Assembly: GCA_014239715.1 (NCBI GenBank)
Contig: JAAZYJ010000221.1
Span: 1-11,237, forward strand
Direction of reading: 5' to 3'
DNA length: 11,237 bases
From: Flavobacteriales bacterium
GTDB lineage: Bacteria; Bacteroidota; Bacteroidia; Flavobacteriales; Parvicellaceae
Below the pieces are notes generated by a model. It was not told the origin of the DNA. It saw only the letters and a program-made list of their open reading frames with translations, and searched no databases. Positions 1 to 5,409 of the stretch are shown here, in pieces. Position 1 is the first letter of the stretch; every line of letters starts with the position of its first letter. A program made the translations under genes and the position numbers.

Positions 1-379
1 ATGACATTTGTTTAATTGGATGTACTATTGTAATTTCTAAAAGTTCAGAAAATGGAGGCCTAGTAATTGCAATTCTATAATCTCTATACTGAATTACCAA
101 AGCGCCAGGTTTTGAAATTTCAGTATTTCCAAGAGTCTCATCGTCTATGGCAGATAAAATTTGATTTGTTATAATTTCAAGATAGTCCCGGTGAAGTGTT
201 TTCGTATCAAGTTCAACTAACTCAAAACTTCCAGGCATTCCTTTTTTGCCAAGAGGTTTTTGATTTTCTTTTAGATGTATACTCATTGTGGTTGGGTCAA
301 AGAATTTTAGAAACTCCAAATCAGGGGTTTGTTGTTCATTAATGGAAAATTCTGATTCAGATTTTTGTAAATCACTCAT
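1..379 (-). CDS. Archaeal secretion-type/PINc-family ATPase, N-terminal part (runs off left edge)
   Basis: This is a frame of 126 codons from an ATG at 379, open to the left edge. I translated it by hand. After a polar, poorly conserved N-terminus it contains FFDPTTMSIHLKEN (about residues 27-40) and later RDYRIAITRPPFSELLEI (about 101-118). Both resemble the segment that precedes the ATPase core in archaeal PINc/VapC-type ATPases, which are relatives of PilT and type II/IV secretion ATPases. The Walker A and B motifs and any KH domain would lie beyond the window, so ATP hydrolysis is inferred from family likeness only. Many archaeal members carry a PIN nuclease domain in front of this segment. 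Here an in-frame TAA at 389-391 leaves no room for one. Divergently oriented to the small ORF at 496. The substrate is unknown. Confidence 0.68.
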   Translation of the reverse strand, partial: MSDLQKSESEFSINEQQTPDLEFLKFFDPTTMSIHLKENQKPLGKKGMPGSFELVELDTKTLHRDYLEIITNQILSAIDDETLGNTEISKPGALVIQYRDYRIAITRPPFSELLEITIVHPIKQMS

Positions 380-400
380 AATTTCAGTTTAGGATTGGTT

Positions 401-411
401 CTATTATGTAT
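401..411 (-). promoter_or_regulatory. Possible archaeal TATA box for the ATPase gene
   Basis: Read on the minus strand this is ATACATAATAG, centred about 27 nt before the ATG at 379. Archaeal TATA boxes lie about 26-28 nt before the transcription start, so this placement would give a leaderless transcript, as is common in Thaumarchaeota. The surrounding DNA is AT-rich, so a chance match is quite possible. A second TATA-like stretch (TTTTATGC on the minus strand, 421-428) lies farther upstream. Confidence 0.32.
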
Positions 412-425
412 TCTTTTAATGCATA

Positions 426-443
426 AAACAATCTACATTGTTT
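426..443. repeat. Perfect 7-bp inverted repeat between divergent genes
   Basis: AAACAAT (426-432) and ATTGTTT (437-443) are exact reverse complements separated by CTAC. The repeat lies between the ATPase start (379) and the small ORF (496) and abuts a TATA-like stretch. It could bind a dimeric regulator. It is short and AT-rich, so it could be coincidental. There is no U-tract, which argues against a terminator. Confidence 0.35.
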
Positions 444-495
444 AACAAATTATTCTCACAAAGCCAAACAAAAGAACTGTTTTAGATCGGTATGT

Positions 496-645
496 ATGGC
501 AGGTCAAAATAATACAAATTTACAATTTCATTCAGATTGTAGCAACTACTTTGAATCATTAAGAGAAAAAGGTGAGACCGATTTTGAGTTTGAAGATGAG
601 TATTTCTTTACATTACCTGCAATATCGCAAATGAGTTTAGATTAA
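496..645 (+). CDS. Small acidic hypothetical protein (49 aa)
   Basis: An ATG at 496 opens 49 codons ending with TAA at 643-645. The protein begins MAGQNNTNLQFHSDC and has an acidic patch (DFEFEDEYFF) in its second half. It has no membrane segment or signal peptide, and its single cysteine (residue 15) rules out a self-contained zinc site. It lies in the gap between the divergent ATPase gene and the glycosylase gene and ends 28 nt before the latter. The codons are AT-rich like those of the archaeal neighbours. I do not recognise a family. It may be a real thaumarchaeal small protein or a chance open frame; length alone does not decide. Confidence 0.42.
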   Translation: MAGQNNTNLQFHSDCSNYFESLREKGETDFEFEDEYFFTLPAISQMSLD

Positions 646-650
646 TTATT
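640..650 (+). promoter_or_regulatory. Possible archaeal TATA box for the glycosylase gene
   Basis: GATTAATTATT is centred about 29 nt before the ATG at 674, which suits a leaderless or nearly leaderless archaeal transcript. It overlaps the stop codon of the small ORF at 496-645. No purine-rich ribosome binding site lies immediately before 674, which is consistent with leaderless initiation. AT-rich background makes this tentative. Confidence 0.32.
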
Positions 651-673
651 CAGTAGTTCCTCGAATTATAGAT

Positions 674-1399
674 ATGCATAAGCTGGACTCAATTGCAGAA
701 AATGTTAGAGAATGTCAGAAATGCGAATTGTGTGAAACTCGAATTAAGGCGGTTCCAGGTAAAGGGAATTTTGATGCAGATGTAATTTTTGTTGGAGAGG
801 CACCAGGTAGAAATGAAGACATTCATGGGGAGCCATTTGTAGGAGCTGCTGGAAAAAGACTAGACATGATTTTAGAGGATACAGGAATAGATAGGAAAGA
901 TGTCTATATTACGAATATTGTAAAATGCAGACCTCCAAAAAACAGAGTTCCTTCAAAAAAAGAAGAAGAATCATGTAATGACTTTATCAAACAAGAAATT
1001 GAGATAATCAATCCAAAGATAATCTGCGTTATGGGAAATACAGCATATGGCACGCTGTTAGATGGAAAAGAGATTACAAAGAATCATGGTAAAATTGTAG
1101 AAAAAGATGGAAGAAAGTTTTTTGTTACATTCCATCCTGCTGCAACAATTTACAATCAAAAACTAGTCGAGGAATTGAAAGAAGATTTTAGAAAATTGGC
1201 AAAATTTTTAGAAACAAAAGATGAGCCAAAACAGTATGAAGAAAGACGATGCGATTATTGTATGGCTAAAACAAAGCACGAAGTAGTAGTTATGCCAAAA
1301 GTAGTTACAAGGAAAAGGCGATGGTTGTTCAAATGTACAGAATGTAATCATGAAAGATGGCTTCAACCTTACAGAACTGTTGCAGAAAGTTTGTACTAG
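674..1399 (+). CDS. Family 4 uracil-DNA glycosylase with C-terminal zinc ribbon (archaeal)
   Basis: This enzyme removes uracil from DNA, starting base-excision repair of deaminated cytosine. The catalytic domain fills residues 1-180. It has the family 4 motif GEAPGRNED (41-49, with the Glu that separates family 4 from family 5), the GKRLD segment (60-64) and the HPAA motif (154-157). Cys14, Cys17, Cys85 and Cys101 sit where the family 4 [4Fe-4S] ligands are expected. Unusually, residues 193-224 add CDYC (193-196) and CTEC (221-224) about 24 residues apart among basic residues, which looks like a zinc ribbon that could help bind DNA or a partner. Most bacterial family 4 enzymes end before such a module. 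The ATG start gives the usual N-terminus just before the first Cys pair. The gene is convergent with the next frame, with 3 nt between the stops. Confidence 0.93.
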   Translation: MHKLDSIAENVRECQKCELCETRIKAVPGKGNFDADVIFVGEAPGRNEDIHGEPFVGAAGKRLDMILEDTGIDRKDVYITNIVKCRPPKNRVPSKKEEESCNDFIKQEIEIINPKIICVMGNTAYGTLLDGKEITKNHGKIVEKDGRKFFVTFHPAATIYNQKLVEELKEDFRKLAKFLETKDEPKQYEERRCDYCMAKTKHEVVVMPKVVTRKRRWLFKCTECNHERWLQPYRTVAESLY

Positions 1400-1402
1400 A
1401 AT

Positions 1403-1489
1403 CTAATACAAATGACTTTGTAATTCGATTTGTTCTTCAGCAGATATTATTCCTTTTCTAACTAAAATATCAAGCATATCTTTGAACAA
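1403..1489 (-). CDS. C-terminal tail of an unidentified archaeal gene (5' part lost at the junction)
   Basis: The last 26 or so codons of the minus-strand frame (KDMLDILVRKGIISAEEQ and onward to a TAG at 1403-1405) do not fit the flippase they are attached to. They form a hydrophilic helix, lack membrane character, and use AGA and consecutive ATA codons like the glycosylase gene next door. The stop lies 3 nt from the glycosylase stop, typical of tightly packed convergent archaeal genes. I read this as the 3' end of a separate archaeal gene whose upstream part is missing because of the junction near 1490. The family is not recognisable from this fragment. Confidence 0.55.
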   Translation of the reverse strand: MFKDMLDILVRKGIISAEEQIELQSHLY

Positions 1490-2512
1490 TTGTCCAAACC
1501 CCAATATGATAAGAGGAACGGCGCCCAATAAATAATCTTTTCCGAAGAGATTTAGAAAGAAATGGGGCACGACCGCGAAAGCTATGCACAAGATCAGGCC
1601 GAAGGCGAAAATAATGCGGATTAATACCTTGATCTGCTTTAAATATGCGTGTTTGGTCTTGTCGTTAAAGAACTCAACCAAATAGGGTGATATTACGGCA
1701 TTAAGTGTAATCAAAGGCATTGCCACAAAATTCGTCAAATTAAGATCGATCTTGTACGTGCCGACCTCAGGAAGTGTCTGCTCCCAAAATCCAAGCATTA
1801 TAATGTCGGCTAAATTATTGGCCATAGCGACAACAGATAAAAAGAAAAAGGTCCATGCAGCTTTTTTAAATTTCGGATAGAAAGGGGAAGTAGCTTCATT
1901 CTTGGCCGTTTTTACTTTCGCAAGAGCAATTGCCACAAGCAGCGAAATAAAAATGGCAGCAATGTTCAATAGAATGATCCAAGGAATAGTGAGTTTGCTG
2001 AATATGCCTATTGCTGTGGCCATTGCAAGAATGAAAAGTCCGGGCCGAACCAGGTTCTCACTGATAATTGCTACCTCGTTCCTTTTATGTCCTTTCATAT
2101 AGGCCTTCATTAAAAGAAGCAATGAAAATATAGGGATGCCCGCAGAAGAGAGGAGCATGGCAACCCTCAGCTGTTCTTGCTCTATCAGTACATAAGAAGC
2201 ACAGAATAAACCACATCCAAGGAAAAAGGAGGCCAGTATAGCAAGCACAATGGCCCTGGAAAAAAGTGCCGATTTTACTCCGTCAGAATTGTCCGGACGA
2301 CTCATTTCACGGGTGATCAATACATCGTAGCCCATCAAGCTGAAATGAGCCAGTAACGTGATCCAGGAAAAAGAAAGAACGTAGATGCTGTATTCGGTTT
2401 TGCCGACTACATTGGTCATATATAAATTTAACCCCAGACTTATGGCTAAACCTACAAACTGGAGTAGGAGGGAAGCGCTCCCTTTTTTCGTTATTTCCGA
2501 TAATTTCACCAA
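1403..2512 (-). CDS. Wzx-like polysaccharide flippase, truncated and fused to a foreign tail
   Basis: Residues 1 to about 343 look like a MOP-superfamily flippase of the Wzx/polysaccharide biosynthesis type, which moves lipid-linked sugars across the inner membrane. About ten hydrophobic segments are visible, starting with LLLQFVGLAISLGLNLYM and ending with AVPLIILGFGQLF. The early MGYDVLITREMSR stretch is typical of the loop after the second helix. Family members usually have 12-14 helices and more than 400 residues, so the last helices are missing. Residues 344-369 are a hydrophilic tail with archaeal codon use, probably not native. The frame begins with TTG (2510-2512) followed directly by GTG (2507-2509). 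No in-frame ATG exists before the upstream stop, so either could be the start. No sugar-synthesis genes adjoin it, so the substrate cannot be inferred. Confidence 0.75.
   Translation of the reverse strand: MVKLSEITKKGSASLLLQFVGLAISLGLNLYMTNVVGKTEYSIYVLSFSWITLLAHFSLMGYDVLITREMSRPDNSDGVKSALFSRAIVLAILASFFLGCGLFCASYVLIEQEQLRVAMLLSSAGIPIFSLLLLMKAYMKGHKRNEVAIISENLVRPGLFILAMATAIGIFSKLTIPWIILLNIAAIFISLLVAIALAKVKTAKNEATSPFYPKFKKAAWTFFFLSVVAMANNLADIIMLGFWEQTLPEVGTYKIDLNLTNFVAMPLITLNAVISPYLVEFFNDKTKHAYLKQIKVLIRIIFAFGLILCIAFAVVPHFFLNLFGKDYLLGAVPLIILGFGQLFKDMLDILVRKGIISAEEQIELQSHLY
1481..1500. other. Probable junction between archaeal and Bacteroidota DNA
   Basis: To the left, coding sequence is AT-rich and archaeal in protein content and codon choice. 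To the right, base composition becomes more balanced and all genes are Bacteroidota-type. The change falls inside one open frame, where a flippase membrane segment (ending GFGQLF) switches abruptly to a hydrophilic tail. No integrase, tRNA, insertion sequence or direct repeat marks the site. A chimeric assembly or clone is the simplest explanation; the exact base cannot be fixed by eye. Confidence 0.7.
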
Positions 2513-2581
2513 TCTGATATACGCATTGTTAACGTAAAGTTGGATTTTTTATTGGAATTAAAACGCATCTTGAAAAATTTA

Positions 2582-2589
2582 TATATTTG
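2582..2589 (+). promoter_or_regulatory. Bacteroidota -7 element for tRNA-His
   Basis: TATATTTG matches the Bacteroidota -7 consensus TAnnTTTG exactly and lies about 23 nt before the tRNA, leaving a short leader. No well-placed TTTG -33 element is visible: TTG occurs at 2570-2572 (too close) and 2552-2554 (too far). Confidence 0.6.
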
Positions 2590-2612
2590 CGCACTCCTTT
2601 TGGGGATAAACG

Positions 2613-2686
2613 GTGGATGTAGCTCAGTTGGTTAGAGCATCGGTTTGTGGTGCCGAGGGTCGTGGGTTCGAACCCCATCTTCCACC
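2613..2686 (+). tRNA. tRNA-His (anticodon GTG)
   Basis: This folds as a full cloverleaf. It has a GTGGATG acceptor strand, a D arm GCTC/GAGC, an anticodon stem TCGGT/GCCGA with loop TTGTGGT (anticodon GTG at 2647-2649), and a T arm with the TTCGAAC loop. G at 2612 can serve as the histidine-specific G-1 opposite C73 (2686). The 3' CCA is not fully encoded (the sequence continues CAA), so it would be added by nucleotidyltransferase. One acceptor pair (T6 with T67) is a mismatch by my alignment. It is the only RNA gene I see, has its own promoter and is followed by a terminator. Confidence 0.96.
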
Positions 2687-2693
2687 CAAAAAC

Positions 2694-2730
2694 AAAGCCT
2701 GGCAGTCAGATGTCAGGCTTTTCTGTTTTT
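2694..2730 (+). terminator. Rho-independent terminator after tRNA-His, probably bidirectional
   Basis: AAAGCCTG (2694-2701) pairs with CAGGCTTT (2714-2721), an 8-bp stem with a 12-nt loop, followed by a T-rich run to 2730. On the minus strand the A-rich stretch before the stem supplies a U-tract, so it can also stop transcription of the oxoamine synthase gene that ends at 2788. Confidence 0.75.
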
Positions 2731-2787
2731 AATTTTATCGGAGCACAGTCAAATCGACGACCGCAATTCAATACCCTAATCGGGCTG

Positions 2788-4038
2788 TTAAGTATTCATA
2801 TTGAGAACCTGGTCAGAGTGATATTCCCCGCCGGCAAGCTTACTCTTCACCGTTTTGAAAGTGTCAATGGTGTAGTGAACGTCCTCCAGTGTATGCACGG
2901 CAGTTGGGATCAACCGCAATAAGATCATGCCTTTAGGAACTACCGGATAGGTTACGATCGAGCAGAACAATCCATATTTCTCGCGCAGATCAAATGTAAG
3001 GTTCGTTGCCTCTCCCAATGTTCCGCTTAATATAACAGGAGTTACACAGGAATTCGTATTTCCCAGGTTAAATCCGGCTTCTCTGAGTCCGATCTGAAGG
3101 GCATTGGCTATTTCCCATAATTTGTCCTTATGAACGGGGTCTTTCAGCATTTCTAATCTCTTCAACGCGCTAACAACCAAAGGCATCGGCAGCGATTTCG
3201 CAAAGATCTGGGAGCGCATGTTGTACGCTAGATATTCGATCACATCGGCATTAGCACAAACAAAAGCGCCAATACTTGCCATGGACTTTGCGAAGGTTCC
3301 AAGTAAGATGTCGATGTCTTGTTTAACACCCTGATATTCACCTGCACCTTGTCCGGTTTCACCCAATGTTCCAAACCCATGTGCATCGTCAACCATCAAT
3401 CGGAAATCGTATCCTTCATTTTTTCTGAGGTCCACAATTTCTTTGATCTTTCCCTGGTCGCCGGACATTCCGAAAACCCCTTCGGTGATAACCATAATTC
3501 CACCACCGGTCTGCTCAGTTATTTTGATCGCTTTATCAAGTCTGTCTCTACAAGCATCAATGTCGTTGTGAGGGAACATGAACCTTTTGCCAACGTGCAT
3601 TCTCATGCCGTCCATAAGGCATGCATGACATTCCTCATCGTAAACAATAACATCATTCCGGCCCATTAAGGCATCGATAACCGACATAAAGCCCTGATAG
3701 CCGAAATTGAGTAAATACCCGGATTCAAAACCCATAAAGTCGGCAAGCGATTGTTCGAGCTCTTCGTGTTTTTCTGTTTGACCCGACATCATTCTGGCGC
3801 CCATAGGATATCCCAATCCCCAATCTCTCGATGCTTCCATGTCTGCCTGCCTGACCTCCGGATGATTGGATAGCCCCAGATAGTTATTAATACTCCATGT
3901 AAGGACCTCTTTCCCTTGAAAGGTCATCCTGTTACTGATCTCACCTTCCAACTTTGGAAATGTGAAGTAGCCATGTGATTCTTTTGCGTGTTGACCTAAT
4001 GGTCCTCTGTTGTTTTTTATCCTCTCAAAAATGTCCAT
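2788..4038 (-). CDS. spt: Alpha-oxoamine synthase, probable serine palmitoyltransferase
   Basis: This is a PLP-dependent fold-type I enzyme that joins an amino acid to an acyl-CoA with loss of CO2. The length (416 aa) fits the family. Visible sites are NNYLGL (51-56), the substrate segment PMGARMMSGQ (78-87), His138 (stacks on the PLP ring), Asp217 and His220 in DDAHGFG, and Lys251 in TFAKSMASIG, the expected Schiff-base lysine. The H-D-x-x-H-K spacing matches bacterial serine palmitoyltransferase. The overall type is the one found across Bacteroidota, where it makes 3-ketosphinganine for sphingolipids. The relatives BioF (biotin) and Kbl (threonine breakdown) cannot be excluded, but no bio genes or threonine dehydrogenase adjoin. 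The gene stands alone, divergent from bamD, with a terminator 60-90 nt past its end. Confidence 0.85.
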   Translation of the reverse strand: MDIFERIKNNRGPLGQHAKESHGYFTFPKLEGEISNRMTFQGKEVLTWSINNYLGLSNHPEVRQADMEASRDWGLGYPMGARMMSGQTEKHEELEQSLADFMGFESGYLLNFGYQGFMSVIDALMGRNDVIVYDEECHACLMDGMRMHVGKRFMFPHNDIDACRDRLDKAIKITEQTGGGIMVITEGVFGMSGDQGKIKEIVDLRKNEGYDFRLMVDDAHGFGTLGETGQGAGEYQGVKQDIDILLGTFAKSMASIGAFVCANADVIEYLAYNMRSQIFAKSLPMPLVVSALKRLEMLKDPVHKDKLWEIANALQIGLREAGFNLGNTNSCVTPVILSGTLGEATNLTFDLREKYGLFCSIVTYPVVPKGMILLRLIPTAVHTLEDVHYTIDTFKTVKSKLAGGEYHSDQVLNMNT

Positions 4039-4098
4039 GCCTTGTTATTTTTGAATATCTATCCATGAAGAACGTCTCTAGCGCTCGGTTTACTATGG

Positions 4099-4106
4099 CG
4101 AAAGTA
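4099..4106 (-). promoter_or_regulatory. Candidate -7 element for the oxoamine synthase gene
   Basis: Read on the minus strand this is TACTTTCG, one base off the Bacteroidota TAnnTTTG consensus, about 60 nt before the ATG at 4038. No clear -33 TTTG is seen. The 233-nt divergent intergenic region (4039-4271) otherwise holds AT-rich DNA with no ORF I would defend. Confidence 0.33.
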
Positions 4107-4256
4107 AATTAATCTATCGGTTTTTTATCGATATGCAGGTGAATTTTATTCACACTTTCCTATTTATTAGCATCGTTAAACACAACGGAATAATTTTATT
4201 AAAAATACTTCGTTTGAAACCTGAAAAGTTCTCGGTTATCATTTATGGAAATGAGT

Positions 4257-4264
4257 TATATTTG
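4257..4264 (+). promoter_or_regulatory. Bacteroidota -7 element immediately before bamD
   Basis: TATATTTG matches TAnnTTTG exactly. Only 7 nt separate it from the chosen bamD ATG (4272), so transcription would begin at or within a few bases of the start codon. A -33 element is not evident about 20 nt upstream. If functional, it drives the bamD-rpoZ-coaBC-DUF4835-recN run. Confidence 0.5.
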
Positions 4265-4271
4265 TCGCCCA

Positions 4272-5078
4272 ATGCAGAAAGTGTTATTCATCGTTATTGC
4301 GGCATTCTTATTTGTAGGATGTACCGACTACAGCAAAGTTCTGAAGAGCAAGGATTATAATCTGAAGTTTGAAAAGGCTAAAGAGTACTTCCATAAAGGA
4401 AGCTGCTCAAAAGCATTGCCTTTGCTTGAGGAGCTTTTGTCTTTGTTTCGTTTAACGTCAAAAGGGGAAGACGTCTACTATTACTATGCAAAAACAAATT
4501 ATTGTATAGGAGAATATTATGTTGCAGGATATTACTTCAAAAGCTTCGTTAAAACGTATCCGGGCAGTACAAGAACGGAAGAATGTCATTTTTTAGGTGC
4601 AATGTGTAATGTAATGAACTCGCCTGAGCCCACTTTAGACCAGACCGACACGAAAAGGGCTATTGATGATCTTCAAATGTTTATGAATCGTTATCCTGAA
4701 AGTCCCAGACAAGACACCTGTGATAATCTTGTGAAAGGGTTGAGAAATAAGCTGGAAACAAAAGCGATGGATGGCGCTAAGCTGTATTATCAGCTGGAAA
4801 GGTATAATTCTGCTAAAGTTACCTTTGGGAACATATTGATCGACTATCCTGACACCGAATTTAAGGAAGAGGTCCTGTTTATGATGGTAAAGTCCAGTTA
4901 TAAGCTTGCCGATAACAGCATAGAATCTAAAAAAGAGGAAAGATTCAAGGAAACTATGAAATCTTATCATAAATTTGCAAACGCTTTTCCAGAAAGCCGA
5001 GATCTGAAAGAGGCTGAAAGCTTCTACTACGCCTCGCTAAAGGAATTGGAAAGGATAAAAACAAAAAATGAGTTATGA
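4272..5078 (+). CDS. bamD: Outer membrane assembly lipoprotein BamD
   Basis: BamD is the essential TPR lipoprotein of the BAM complex, which inserts beta-barrel proteins into the outer membrane. The start chosen at 4272 gives a clean lipoprotein signal: MQK, a hydrophobic run and the lipobox FVGC with Cys17 as the lipidated residue. A start 27 nt earlier would put nine extra residues ahead of the signal, so it is less likely. The mature part is helical, with TPR-like repeats marked by AKEYF, AGYYFKSFVKTYPGS, DLQMFMNRYPES, FGNILIDYPDT and YHKFANAFPES; the recurring YP/FP-[DEG]-[ST] turn is typical of BamD/YfiO. The length (268 aa) is normal. It overlaps rpoZ by 4 nt (ATGA), suggesting translational coupling. 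Confidence 0.92.
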   Translation: MQKVLFIVIAAFLFVGCTDYSKVLKSKDYNLKFEKAKEYFHKGSCSKALPLLEELLSLFRLTSKGEDVYYYYAKTNYCIGEYYVAGYYFKSFVKTYPGSTRTEECHFLGAMCNVMNSPEPTLDQTDTKRAIDDLQMFMNRYPESPRQDTCDNLVKGLRNKLETKAMDGAKLYYQLERYNSAKVTFGNILIDYPDTEFKEEVLFMMVKSSYKLADNSIESKKEERFKETMKSYHKFANAFPESRDLKEAESFYYASLKELERIKTKNEL

Positions 5079-5398
5079 GCTATAAAAATGTAGTAGCTGA
5101 AAAGACCACAATTACTCGAAATGTTGATGAGATCGAGGCACAGCTAGGAAATTTATATGAATGTTTAGTGACCATCTCCAAACGATCAAAACAGATCAAT
5201 GATGGCATGAAAGAAGAGTTAACGTCTAAGCTTGCAGAGTTTGCGTCATCGACTGATAATCTGGAAGAAATATTTGAAAACAGAGAACAGATCGAAATCT
5301 CCAGGTTTTATGAAAGACTCCCGAAACCTGTTGCAATTGCAGTTGAGGAATTTCTAGCCAACAAGGTTTACCATAGGAACCCGGAAGAGTCGGAGTAA
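5075..5398 (+). CDS. rpoZ: DNA-directed RNA polymerase omega subunit (Bacteroidota type)
   Basis: This 107-residue protein belongs to the RpoZ/Rpb6 family, which helps fold and hold the beta' subunit of RNA polymerase. The N-terminal TITRNVDEIEAQLGNLYECLVTISKRSKQI (about 12-41) and the following EELTSKLAEFAS with NLEEIFENREQIEISRFYERLPKP (about 62-85) are the segments by which the Bacteroidota form is recognised. In this phylum omega is longer and more divergent than in proteobacteria and is usually encoded just after bamD. The ATG overlaps the bamD stop (ATGA). The coaBC start follows 11 nt after the rpoZ stop, so the three are probably cotranscribed. It has no spoT neighbour, unlike proteobacterial rpoZ. 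Confidence 0.9.
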   Translation: MSYKNVVAEKTTITRNVDEIEAQLGNLYECLVTISKRSKQINDGMKEELTSKLAEFASSTDNLEEIFENREQIEISRFYERLPKPVAIAVEEFLANKVYHRNPEESE

Positions 5399-5409
5399 AA
5401 ACGACCAGC

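Noticed and set aside
1..1500. A genomic island inserted next to tRNA-His
   Set aside because: The tRNA is more than 1 kb from the boundary, no integrase is present and I saw no second copy of the tRNA 3' end.
1403..2512. A genuine new fusion between a flippase and a regulatory tail
   Set aside because: The tail codon usage matches the archaeal neighbour, the flippase lacks its last helices, and the break coincides with a change in base composition, so a junction artefact is simpler.
2647..2922. A 91-codon plus-strand frame beginning inside the tRNA
   Set aside because: It starts in the tRNA-His, runs through the terminator and overlaps the end of the oxoamine synthase gene; its product has no recognisable features.
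4133..4360. A 75-codon plus-strand frame before bamD
   Set aside because: It overlaps the bamD signal-peptide region in another frame and contains the bamD promoter; the divergent intergenic region explains this stretch better.
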